10,000 nucleotides of DNA, from NCBI GenBank assembly GCA_014634225.1, contig BLFN01000513.1, positions 971,995 to 981,994 on the forward strand, written 5' to 3'. The position numbers were made by a program, and so were the translations under genes. The notes under the pieces were generated by a model. The model searched no databases, was not told the origin of the DNA, and saw only the letters and a list, made by a program, of their open reading frames with translations. Position 1 is the stretch's first letter, and every line of letters starts with the position of its first letter. The DNA comes from Acropora yongei (taxonomy: Eukaryota > Cnidaria > Anthozoa > Scleractinia > Acroporidae). Positions 1 to 8,503 of this stretch are shown piece after piece.

Positions 1-502
1 GAGCAATGTAATGTTGGTCAATGTCTTCCAGCTCTCTCGAGAACTCAGTGGTGTTCACTTCTGGTAGGTAGGCACGACTTAAGGTGTTGTGATTGACAGA
101 ATCACAAGAGAAGATTATAAAAAAAGTAACACAACTTGTCACAGTCTTCAGTTCGCACTTCTTTCAGCAATAAAATTTTCAACGACATGCAACTGATCTC
201 AGTGGCCAGGACATCCTTTCCCTTGCCCTCTACTATTTGTGAATCTACTGTACTGTTCTTGATGCAGGTACAAGTGTGTTAGGGATATATATTATAGGTT
301 AAATGGATTCCAGGGCAAGTGATTTCAACCTAGTTGCACTTTTCATTTCTTTGTCTCCATTTAGAATCATAATGAATACAAAAAGTAAGAAATCAAGATA
401 GGTGGAAACTGCTCATTTTAACCTACATGGGGACAAGCAAATTCCAGAAGCCTTACAAATCAGCAAACTCACCAGGCCATTCTTTATTTCTTTTTTTTAT
501 AC

Positions 503-788
503 ATTTTCAACAACAAGTGTTCGTGAAAGTGTGTGTGTGTGCTGTGTATGCATGTAGATGTCTATATTTTAAAATGAAACTTAGTAAGTCTGGTGTCTAT
601 AACAAGAAAACTACGTATATGGTTTATTTAGGCGCTAGGCATTTCCATCTTTGTTATCAATATGGTTTAGTTTAACCATTAAATACCTCAATAACTCTAA
701 TGTAACTAGCTACAAGATATCTTTTTTAATGTGATGTAATAAGGAAATGTGAAAATAAAGTATTGTGTATTGTGTTGTATTGTGTTGA
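503..788 (+). mobile_element. Probable 3' end fragment of a LINE, inserted in the left repeat copy
   Basis: The segment is absent from the matching locus at 3761-4290, so it behaves as an insertion of about 285 bp. It ends with AATAAA (754-759) followed at once by a short-period tail of TATTGTG-type units (761-788). A 5'-truncated element ending in a short tandem repeat rather than poly(A) is typical of CR1/L2-type LINEs; the assignment to that clade is an inference. The left part holds a T8 run and a (GT)6 tract (529-540). I find no convincing target-site duplication and no recognisable coding sequence. The left boundary is uncertain by 10-20 bases. It could instead be the tail of another retroposed RNA. 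Confidence 0.5.
529..541. repeat. (GT)6 microsatellite
   Basis: A perfect GT dinucleotide run of six units with one extra G, inside the inserted segment at 503-788. Confidence 0.85.
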
Positions 789-1005
789 TTTTCTTCTAAA
801 TCAACTTCTACCAATGATTTTTTGTTCATAGTAAACTCATCTCCATGGTCAGTGTTTGTTTTGCCTTACAGTGTACCATCTGTGCAACAATCCCCCAGGT
901 TGGCCTTGACACAGACGTGTTCAAAGTACCCAGGCACATTTCAAACCACTTGCCTATCAGTGTGGCAAGTCATATCAATGGTTAGGACCAGATTGCTTTC
1001 GCTTT

Positions 1006-2040
1006 AGTAAGTTTGTGGATAAATGGTGTCTTGTTTGGGGTGGGTAGCATCAGTGTTCCTCAGGAGATTTGCTAGAGGCCTGTTAAATCTCTTGTTGTGT
1101 TGTCTTCTGGCATAATTATACAATAGATATCTCTAGGAGCAGACTTTGGTGGCTATGATAGGCATTCATTCCAATGTTATCCTTTCATTGAGCATACGTT
1201 GATGAAAGGTCATTGTCAATTGTCAGGCAATTGCATTAATAATGTCTTATTGTCCTACTATTGACTTTTATATCATGCAACTGCCACCTACACTTTACTA
1301 TCTCTCACAAATGAGCATTTTATTAACAGCTTATGATTGGTCATCTTCATCGCTGCTTTACGCACTGTGCTGTAATTTGATGATGCCTGATGATGCCATA
1401 GATTGGCAAAAGCTGGATTAGAGTTTTCATAAAGCAGCTCAATGCCTCGCTCAGATTCAACCCATTATTATAACTAGCTTTCTTCAAGTTACGTAAAAGA
1501 AAAGAAAGAAAAAATGCAACTTACCATGCACTGCATACTGTCTGAAAGATTCCTTCAATTAATTCTTCAGTGTTCTTTTGATGCATCTTTTCACTCAGAA
1601 AGGATCTTCAAAGGTCTCAATTTAAATCTAAAATTAAACAACACAGGATTTATCAAGAGATAATAATAATAGGAGGAATAATTCCAAAACAATCATTACC
1701 AACTGGCACTACCATCAATGCCTTTGTTTAGAAGCTTGGCGTATTAATTTTGCTCGCACATCTTCCAACTGTAATATTGGCGGCCTTTTACCTGGCACCT
1801 ACCTTCATCTAATTAATCAGAATTACTGCTAATTAGTTAGTTAGATCACTAGACGGGAGTCAAAACATTGGGTCTTCAAGAGTAATTTCTCAAGTTGCAT
1901 TCATTTTGATCCAGAGTCACCAGTGTCACATTACTGTATGTCTGTAATAAGTATTGTCTTCAGGGGTCTTTAAAACTTTCTGTTAATAATTCATTCAGTT
2001 TATTTTATGGAAGAAAATGTGTTGAAGAATAGTTAAATAT
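1006..2040. other. Unassigned AT-rich non-coding stretch
   Basis: No frame here looks like a protein, and I recognise no transposon. Small items only: a TGATGATGCC direct duplication near 1379-1398, a short TAA run at 1661-1670 and a TTAGTTAGTTAG run near 1834-1845. The stretch may be an intron or intergenic DNA. Confidence 0.5.
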
Positions 2041-2109
2041 CACGTAAGCTATGGTCCTCGCAGCTATGAATGCAATTTATGCAATTGCATATAATTTTAT
2101 AGAAGCCTG

Positions 2110-2114
2110 AAAAA
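2110..2114 (-). terminator. T5 run, potential Pol III terminator
   Basis: Five consecutive T on the minus strand, beginning five nt past the tRNA-like 3' end. Four or more T on the non-template strand terminate Pol III in animals. Whether the repeat is transcribed is unknown. Confidence 0.4.
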
Positions 2115-2118
2115 TTTA

Positions 2119-2182
2119 GGACTTCAACGGGGTTTGAACCTGTGACCTCGCGACACCGGTGCAACACTCTAACCAACTCAGA

Positions 2183-2191
<9 letters not shown>
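2119..2191 (-). tRNA. tRNA-like core, Thr(GGU)-like pseudo-tRNA
   Basis: The minus strand reads as exactly 73 nt with tRNA spacing. The acceptor stem GGCTTCA/TGAAGTC pairs in all seven positions (one G-U). The D loop is AGTTGGTTA, but only two of four D-stem pairs form. The anticodon stem TTGCA/CGCGA pairs in four of five, and the loop CCGGTGT places GGU at 34-36. The T loop TTCAAAC sits on a stem ACAGG/CCCGT with one A-C mismatch. The B box GGTTCAAACCC is perfect. Against a working tRNA: C instead of the invariant U at position 33, a mismatch closing the anticodon loop and a weak D stem. A T5 run starts five nt after the last base (2114-2110), placed as in a tRNA gene terminator. I read it as the core of a repeat, not a translating tRNA. 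Confidence 0.6.
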
Positions 2192-2215
<24 letters not shown>

Positions 2216-2300
2216 GTGGGTTCTAATGAGCCCATGAGGAACGAATGTGAAGTGATATATGAATTATTTCATATATTGAACTGCAGATGTGAAAATCAAG

Positions 2301-2860
2301 TACTCAAAGAGTTTTTCAAAATACATGTACTTTGAAAGATTATCATGTGTAAGATGCCACCATGTGACCACCCCATGTAAAATCAACAAGCTACCTACAT
2401 CTTCTTGGCCATAAATCTCTCTATGAATTGTCAGCAACTTCAAAGGGTACAGAAAAAGTGTAAAAATCTATACTATACATTCAAAGTAATTATGGAACCA
2501 ATTAACCCTACAAAAAATAATTTATATTCTATAAGCTGTAAAATAACTTCAGCTGATATTTTAATATAGAGAAAATAATCATAATAATAATAGCGAACAG
2601 GGAAGCCACTTCCTTCAGTATACATGTTCACTTTCATCAACTACTGTACACAAAAATTAAGTATGCTGTAGTGATGCGTAGGAAGTGCAAGGTTTTACTC
2701 TTCAGTATCTTTTCCAAGACCTCTCATTCCCTGGTATGAAAATAGACAGCCCATATATGTCCTCACAGTGACCTCAACATCCTGGGACCAACTTCCCAGC
2801 ACATCCACGATTCGGTTACATTGAGTGTCAAGCCTTTCCAAAAAAAAAACTGGAATAATA
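2301..2860. other. Unassigned non-coding stretch
   Basis: AT-rich sequence with a short AATAATAATAATAG run near 2578-2593 and an A9-10 run near 2840. I recognise no gene or transposon. A minus-strand frame of 72 codons at 2695-2913 is discussed under rejected items. Confidence 0.45.
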
Positions 2861-4310
2861 AGTTGTCTTCTCATCACATTAAATTCTTTGCATAACTTTT
2901 CAATCCACAGCAACTCATATTAATGGCTAGAACTTGCTTTCCTATGTGGTGCACAATTTGTGAATTTACTCTGTTGCACTTGACATACCGGTCACCACAG
3001 CAATACTACAGCACAATCAGAGTGTACACAAGGGAACATTCCAGAAGGCTCAGAAGGCTCAGTCACATTTAAGAAACACCTTGCATCACTCACCTTGATA
3101 TTGCCTCTTTGACTCAAACCACAGCATGTCATCCTTTGTTGTCTTTTCTTCTCACTTCTCTCCATGATTTGAGGCCCATGACCAACTCCAGGACCTCCTT
3201 TCCCTTGTGGTAGAGGCAAGCATTGCAGCTGTGCTATTTGCCATTCATACAGGAACCAGTATGTTCAACATGCATCTGGATCCAGCACATCACAAACATC
3301 TTGTGCAGTACAAGCAATTACGCACGGTCTCTTTAGCTCAAATCTCACCACGCCATTTCAATTGTCTCCTGTTCAAACATCTCTTGATGATTTTTGGAGC
3401 ATACCAATCTCATCTCAATGCTCTGGACTTGCCTAGCCTTGTGGTGTACAATATGTGCATTTGTCTCTTCTGTTGGCCTAGATGCAGGTGTTTTCAGCAT
3501 ACACTGACATATTCTGTCTCTCACTCACATTTTTAAGAGTGGACAATGCTTGGTTGTCTTATCTTCTTTTCTTTCTTTACTCCATAGATTTTTGGCCCAT
3601 GGGCAACTCATCTTATTGACTATGGCTTGCTTTCCCATGTGATAGATACAATTGTTACATCTACCCTGTAACACTTGCTGCAGATACCTGTATGTTCAGC
3701 ATACGTGTACTGGGACATTCCACATAACTGTCCCTATTCAAGTCTCAGCAAGCCATCATTTGTTGCCTTCACGTCACACTTCTTTCCACTATAAAAATAA
3801 TGTCCACCCACATGCAACTCTCCTCAATGGTTGGGGAATGCTTTCCCTTGTGGTCTACAATTTGTGAATCCACGGTACTGGATACAGAGAGAAATATGTG
3901 AAGTGTCTATGTCACAGGTTACAATGGATTCTGTAGTAAGTGCGGTTTCAACCTACCGGTAGTTGCATTTCTCATTCTTTGTTGCCATTTACAGTACATG
4001 ATAAATACCAAGAACTACAAATCAAATAAGATTGAAACCATTTGCCTCAAAATTTATTGTAACCTTAAACATGTACCTGCATGGGTATAGCACATCCCAG
4101 AAGCCTTTTATACAAATTAACAAGCTCGCCAGGCAATTATTTGTTGTCTTCTATTTTAACTTTCCCCAAAAATCTTTAGTTCATAGGAAACTTGTCTCAA
4201 TGGTAAGGATTTGCTTTGCCTTGCGCTGTGCAATCTGTGCATCAATCTCCATAGCTGGCCTAAAGGCACAAGTGTGTTCAGTGTAGACTGGCACATTTTG
4301 ATTGTTTGGT
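2861..4310 (+). repeat. Diverged tandem array, at least six units of ~200-380 bp
   Basis: Units begin near 2861, 3137, 3361, 3553, 3761 and 4141, each opening with a TTGTCTTC-like block. An ordered series of blocks recurs: a pyrimidine-rich ACTTCTTTCC stretch, CCATAGATTTTTGG, CAACTCATCTCAATGG, GGACTTGCTTTCCCTTGTGG, TACAATTTGTGAATCTAC, GGCCTTGATGCAGG, TGTTCAGCATACACTGGGACATT (given here in parts) and an AAGTCTCACCAAGCCATCA-like end. Spacing is 276, 224, 192, 208 and 380 bp, so the units have gained and lost sequence; the fifth carries an extra half-unit. The most legible units are those near 3361, 3553 and 3761. No unit has an open frame that is conserved between units, so I treat this as a decayed satellite or minisatellite-like array, not a gene family. 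Confidence 0.65.
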
Positions 4311-4572
4311 CTTGATGCAGGTGTGTTCATTATTGTGACCCAAGTCATGTTTATCTGTTTACCTTTGTTTTATTTGGTTTCTGTTTGACAACTGGTGATT
4401 AACCAATGACCATATGACCTCATAATAGGATACCTAAACATATGGAGAAAGCATTTTTCTCAAGCTAAATCATTCTTAATGTATGAGCTCATCTGTTTCA
4501 ATCACCTCTCTGTTTTCAAACAGGATCTCAAACAATCACACGCTCTTCCAAAGTGATCCTTAATGGGTAATC
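4311..4572. other. Spacer between the repeat array and the pogo-like remnant
   Basis: AT-rich sequence with no recognisable gene. It may contain the 5' untranslated part or the terminal inverted repeat of the pogo-like element, but I cannot identify an inverted partner on the far side. Confidence 0.35.
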
Positions 4573-5262
4573 ATGCCAAAAGCTTGTCGTTCTTTGTACA
4601 ACTTGGCCTTCAAATTAAAAAATGTGGCTGAGGAAGAGGCAGTCGAGAACAACTCCGTGATTGCCAGAGAATACGGCATCAGTGAGTCCATGGTTCGTCG
4701 CTGGCAAAAAGATCAAGCAAACCTCTTCAATGGCAAGTTGAAAATGTCAGCAAAACGAAAGATGATGGGCTGTTATACACCAAAGTATCCTGAATTGGAT
4801 CAAACACTTCTGGGGTGGTTTTCATGACAAAGAAGTCAGGTAAGTTCTTTGTTTTAAACCAAAACCAACTGATCCCTGTCATATCGACCGAGTTACCATG
4901 TTTACTATAGCCGTAAGAATGACCCCTTGTGATTGGTCAGTTTCTGATGTAGTCAAAACAAGCCCAAACAATGATCTAAAAATATGGCTACTCATTCTGT
5001 GTTTTACAGGAGCTGCAGTTAGCAGATTAATTCTTTGCTTGAAGGCAAAGGAGTTGTGTACCGATCCAGAGTTCAAAGCTTCCCTGCATTGGTACCAGAA
5101 TATTGGAAAAAGCACCATGCCATCAGCTTGCGAACGAAGACAACCCTCACTCAGCAACTTCCTTAAGATTTGGAAGAGAAGATGATATGCCAGAACCAGC
5201 TGATGATGATAAGGCGATGAAGGACGAGTTTGAAACCGACAGCAAAGAAGATGGCGAATGAA
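4573..5262 (+). pseudogene. pogo/CENP-B-like transposase N-terminal remnant, intron-containing
   Basis: In pogo-type elements the N-terminal helix-turn-helix region (psq-like, then CENP-B-type) binds the element ends, and a DDE domain cuts and joins DNA. Here the first exon (ATG 4573) starts MPKACRSLYNLAFKLKNVAE, followed by an alanine/glutamate segment and REYGISESMVRRWQKD, a clear helix-turn-helix of this family (residues about 12-54). TGA stops the frame at 4825. A canonical donor (GTAAGT at 4840) and acceptor (TTTTACAG ending 5009) bracket 170 nt. The next exon continues with GAAVSRLILCLKAKEL and DPEFKASLHWYQN, matching the CENP-B-type half (family pattern: FKAS, then a W, then a basic RR/RTKTT segment). 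The downstream frame slips by one near 5110, where LRTKTTLTQQLP becomes visible. There is no DDE domain. A short acidic run (MPEPADDDKAMKDEFETDSK, 5187-5262 with its stop) may be the old C-terminus after internal deletion. Not functional as a transposase. Confidence 0.7.
4840..5009 (+). other. Probable intron in the pogo-like remnant
   Basis: 170 nt with GTAAGT at the 5' end and a T-rich TGTGTTTTACAG at the 3' end. The protein similarity of the two halves of the DNA-binding region resumes directly on either side, which is the main support. The phases do not match perfectly: the second exon needs its first codon base from the first exon, in a frame one base off that of the ATG, so a one-base indel near the TGA at 4825 is implied. 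Confidence 0.5.
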
Positions 5263-5339
5263 AATTTCATTCATGAAGAATAATTGAAACCACAGAGGGC
5301 ACATTTGGGTCTACCCTGATAGTGTTGTCGTTATTTCTC

Positions 5340-6894
5340 TTCCTTGTCTTTCTGTGAAGTTATCACCTACGTCTTACCATCTCTTCGAAGACGATAAGGT
5401 GGCCTGCCTACTACTTCTTTTAGGGGATCAGCGTTTTTTGCCTCGTTGATATATCTTGTCTTATTAAAGGTGTTTTACAGCTGGTTAGTTGGGTGGAGAA
5501 CCTCCTCCTGAGCACATCGCCGTCTTCTGCCTTAATTTTTTTCTTCTGCCTTACTAGTAGAACCCTTTGCGAGCTTATCAATGTACCCAATCACTATTTT
5601 GTACCTTTTCCTGTACCTCTTCTATATCAGATTCCTTGCTTCTTTGTAACCCACATCATTCTTTCAATGTTAAGCAGCTTTCCACAATCTCTCCTACTTC
5701 ACCAGTCGTATATTGAACCAGATAATGGAGGCAGGCATTTTGACTTGAACTTTTGCTCTTGATAAGGTTTTCAAATGCTCTTATGAAAGTCCAGTATTCT
5801 ATTGGGTTCCCAGCTAGGGTAGTGGTAAAGCTAAAGTACTTTCTTGCTGTCAGAGAATGAGTTCTTTCATATGACAATTCTGCTTGTGCTGTGCCTCCAG
5901 AAGGCTTCATGCAAGAGAATTAATCACAAGGGGTTCGACTGTTTCGCTTGTTTCGCTGGCAGGTACGGCAACTCAAAAGCTTTGTTGTCATCATCCTTCT
6001 CAACTTTAGGTGGATGACTCTAAGCTTCTGCATTCAAGGATGGCTATTCAACCTCTATGTTTTCAAGCCAACTGCCAGTTTTCTGACAATATGGCATGGC
6101 TTGACTTCTGAACAGTGGGATGTGTTCTAGAGTTAGCTATTTGGCTGAGAGCTTGGTAGCTTCCCCCTTGACTTGACTCACCTTCAGCATAGGCGAGTTC
6201 CTTAGCTTCAGCTTGAGCTAGCCGCATCTGAAGCTCCAATTGTTTCGAGTTTCATTTCTACGCTGAGCTCCCCTCTTTGAATGCTTCCAAGCATTCAGGA
6301 TTAGCAGCTTCAGCTTCTGATACTGCCCATTTTGCTGCAGCTTTCGACTCTGCAGCTGAAATAGAGCTTGCAGGAGATACAGTAATCTCAAACCTGAGCG
6401 GCATGAGCACTTTGTACTGGTGCAAGAGCTAACATTGCTGACAGAATCTTTGGTTTACGCTCTAGAAGATTGCAAATTCCACGTGTTGGTGTTGCAGCTG
6501 GAATATTTTTTGACCAGACAATCCAGTGAGCAGTTTCATTTTCCAAGTCAGACATTGACTGGTTTACAGCTTTGGAGTATTCATTTGATTCTGAAGTACA
6601 ATGCTCGTCATTCAGGTTTTAGTGATAAGCATTGTGCACCTTGTTGACATTGTCCACGACTAATTTTAAATCTTCAAGTTTTTCTTTAACCAGTGCGACA
6701 TTTGTACAATCAAGCATCAAATTTCTCACATCATTCATTGCTTTCGTAACAAGGCCCTTTGTTGTGCTTCTTGATTGCCTTATTATTCACAACCTTTCAG
6801 AATCAATACCATCTCAATCCGAGATACGGTTTTGCTCTTTAATTCTCTTGCTAGATGCATTAACGTCTGTATTCCTCACAGAACTTTCAGCCAT
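5340..6894 (-). pseudogene. BEL/Pao-type gag-like remnant (coiled coil + DUF1759-like)
   Basis: In these LTR retroelements the gag-like protein forms the particle and packages the RNA. Reading the minus strand from an ATG at 6894, the N-terminal part shows VTKAMNDVRNLMLD, VKEKLEDLKLVVDNVNKVH and SDLENETAHWI, a helical segment typical of these gags. An alanine/glutamate-rich coiled coil follows (SISAAESKAAAKWAVSEAEA near 6362, QLELQMRLAQAEAKELAYAE near 6242-6180). The DUF1759-like part is the best preserved (5910-5656, no stops): AGNPIEYWTFIRAFENLI, then CLHYLVQYTTGEVGEIVESC. It continues in other frames as GYKEARNL (5651), RFSTQLTSCK (5500) and NADPLKEVVGRPPYRLRR (5435). In-frame stops lie at 6816, 6789, 6621 and 6390, with at least five frame changes. 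No protease, reverse transcriptase, integrase or LTR is found, so this is a truncated, dead copy. It ends where the pogo-like remnant ends, in the opposite orientation. Confidence 0.75.
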
Positions 6895-7289
6895 GATCGA
6901 TTGGCATCTAATTTCAACTCGGGAGTCTAGCTGCGTGTTCGTATGTTACATGATGATCAGCGCACAGGTAAAATATCTTGCGAGATTTCCGGCGTCGAAA
7001 AGGAACCAGTTCGACAAAACACACAGTGTAAGTTTGTGATTCTTGAGATTCAAACAAAAAACAAGTGGAAACGAAACAAAACTAAGAATAATACAGAACC
7101 ATATAATGTAGAGCTGATGGCAAGTAATGAAACGACTATAATGAGATCTAATTTATGAAATCAACTTATGAAAGAAACAATAAACTAAACTGAGCATGAA
7201 ACAACATAATTGACTTACTTTGGTCTGCTTGGGACAAAGCGTAGTGATTAAAGAAATTATAGAGACTGAGCAGCACGATCTGACAATAG
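6895..7289. other. Region upstream of the gag-like remnant; possible 5' leader
   Basis: The part nearest the gag start (about 6895-7030) is less AT-rich than its surroundings and could be the untranslated leader of the retroelement. It contains a small hairpin, GTCGAA and TTCGAC with a 10-nt loop (6994-7015). I find no repeated LTR and no primer binding site I would defend. From 7040 to 7289 the sequence is A-rich on the plus strand and unassigned. Confidence 0.3.
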
Positions 7290-8110
7290 AACTCCACAAA
7301 AAGACTAAAGCAATCTGTTACCATCGGCAACAATACATCTAGCAGTCTGAGGTTGAGATTTGGAGTTCCACAAGGGTTGATTCTGTACCCTCTCTTATTC
7401 ACTCTTGATACAGAACCTATCTCTGCTCATAAACTAGACTGTATGTTCTATGTTGTTGATTCTCAATTATATACTACTACTGATCCTTTTGATCAATGCT
7501 CTGCAATCAACACCCATCAGAAGTTAATTAGTGAAGCTGTAGAATGGAACGCCAACAATAAGTTAGTGTGCAATCCTAGTAAAACAGAGGTCATCCAGTT
7601 AAGTTCTTGTTTTGTCAAGAACCCAATTATCGGTGACGTTTTGATTGGCAACACTAGAGTCCAACCAACAGACCAAGTTTGCAATCTAAGTGTCAACCTA
7701 CATAGGGAGATCAACCTTAAGCATCATATCAGAAAAACATGCAGAAAGGCTATGTTGATGATTCGATCTATTGGCAGACTGAGGAAATAAGTGAGCAAGG
7801 ATAACCTTAAGATGATGGTCAATGCCTTCATCATGTATGCTTGGATTAATGCAACAGTGTATACTGTGGCCTACCCAAGTGAGAAATTCATAAGCTGCAA
7901 CATGTTCTGTACGCAAAATGTTCTGTGCTGTACACTTAGTTTCAGGAATAAGAACATGTGACCATATGACTCATGTTAGGAAAGACTTGCACTGGGTTAA
8001 TATTGGTGCCACTCTGAATTTAAAATACTACTTTTAACATTTCAAATTGTAAATGATTTAGCCCCTTATTAACTTTGTCTTCATTACTTGTCAAATATCA
8101 ACTGGTTAGA
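7290..8110 (+). pseudogene. LINE reverse transcriptase remnant (CR1/L2-like), catalytic site lost
   Basis: The encoded enzyme would copy the element's RNA into DNA at a nicked target. The frame opens upstream with RLKQSVTIGNNTSSSLRLR (from 7302) and runs to a stop at 7788-7790. Counting from the ATG at 7353, FGVPQG (3-8) with PLLFTL (13-18) is the standard motif before the palm; FYVVDSQLY (32-40) is the catalytic box, where FYADDSQLY is expected, so the first catalytic Asp is Val (codon 7455-7457). W65 and NKLVCNPSKTEV (69-80) match the next conserved block of non-LTR reverse transcriptases. A few residues seem deleted before HKLDCMF. After the stop, similarity goes on in shifted frames: KLQHV (near 7890), HMTHVRKDLHW (from 7963), LTFQIVNDLAP (near 8065). 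There is no endonuclease domain, so the copy is 5'-truncated as well. Dead. Confidence 0.85.
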
Positions 8111-8503
8111 ACATTCTGCTCATCTAATTTGTTTCCTCTTGTATCTTTGAATAGAAAAGCCAGCCAGGTGACAATACATTCCCAGTGAAGTGAGCTTTGC
8201 TGTGAACATAACACCATATTTGATTTTATATCTTTCACTTTGTGATTGTGTAAGTGTTCAGTGGAGCCCAAGTCACAACTGCCAATGATACTGCTTCGCC
8301 ATGATGTCTCACTTCCTTCATTACAAGTGCATCTATCAGCAGTTATTCAACAGCTCCTAATGCATTGACCAACGTAGATTTCATTCTAGTCCTGGTGATT
8401 TTTACGTGGCTAAATGTAAGTTAGGCTAAGTTAATCTAAATGAAATGCGTCCATTGATCCTCTCAACTGTTCATGATCGGTGGGGTGACTGCAGGGGCTT
8501 GGC
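8111..8503. other. Unassigned; possibly decayed C-terminal end and 3' region of the LINE remnant
   Basis: Short traces such as TRSL/RSSN-like and AFS-like residues can be imagined up to about 8200, in changing frames, but not well enough to extend the LINE call. From 8220 on I recognise nothing. There is a small AAGTTAGGCTAAGTTAA repetition near 8419-8435. Confidence 0.3.

Larger units (their letters stand above)
138..1005 (+). repeat. Left copy of the ~200-bp repeat family (two units, interrupted)
   Basis: This stretch aligns by eye, in the same orientation, with 3761-4290. The first unit (about 138-502) shares ordered blocks with 3761-4140: CACTTCTTTC, ACATGCAACT, a CTTTCCCTTG block, TTTGTGAATC, GGTTA-AATGGATTC, TTTCAACCT, CCAGAAGCC and a CACCAGGC/CGCCAGGC block. 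The second unit (about 789-1005) matches 4141-4290 through TTCATAG-AAACT, a CTTTGCCTT block, ATCTGTGCA, TGGCCT and TGTTCA. The unit-to-unit distance is about 645 bp here against about 375 bp at the other locus; the excess is explained by the inserted 503-788 segment. The sequence is non-coding as far as I can see. Divergence is considerable, so the duplication is old or the units were amplified separately. Confidence 0.7.
2041..2300 (-). mobile_element. tRNA-derived interspersed repeat (SINE-like)
   Basis: Read on the minus strand, the segment has about 100 nt of 5' flank, a tRNA-like core (2119-2191) with a perfect B box, and a 3' flank containing a 12-bp palindrome ATGCAATTGCAT (2079-2090). 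The 5' flank contains a 9-bp perfect inverted repeat, ATATATGAA/TTCATATAT with a 4-nt loop (2255-2276). From memory, near-identical sequence with the same flanks on both sides is very abundant in coral and sea anemone genomes, which supports calling the whole segment one repeat unit; this is recollection, not a search. Boundaries are approximate. The core is followed by a T5 run, which would be expected to stop Pol III inside the unit, so it may not be an ordinary full-length SINE transcript. Confidence 0.7.

Noticed and set aside
427..675. Plus-strand frame of 82 codons
   Set aside because: It runs across the boundary between the repeat unit and the inserted LINE tail, so it cannot be an old gene.
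2695..2913. Minus-strand frame of 72 codons with a protein-like second half (LGSWSQDVEVTVRTYMGC)
   Set aside because: No family recognised. It overlaps the start of the first tandem unit and contains a homopolymer run inside the frame. A decayed exon is possible but unsupported.
2992..3867. Several frames of 70-110 codons on both strands
   Set aside because: They lie in the tandem array, differ from unit to unit and share no conserved frame.
2861..4310. CRISPR-like array
   Set aside because: The units are about 200 bp or more, diverged throughout and without short identical repeats separated by unique spacers; the sequence is eukaryotic.
4898..5185. Plus-strand frame of 95 codons starting at an ATG in the intron
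   Set aside because: Only the part after 5009 resembles a protein (the CENP-B-type half). The first 37 codons are intron sequence.
4879..5304. Minus-strand open frame of 141 codons, the second longest in the window
   Set aside because: It is antisense to the pogo-like remnant and its intron, shows no domain, and the plus strand explains the sequence.
6990..7012. Possible retroelement primer binding site on the minus strand, starting TGGTTCC
   Set aside because: Position upstream of the gag start is right and it begins with TGG, but I cannot match it to the 3' end of a particular tRNA, and no LTR is visible next to it.
6632..7039. Plus-strand frame of 135 codons
   Set aside because: Most of it is antisense to the N-terminal part of the gag-like remnant; the rest lies in its upstream region. 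No motif.
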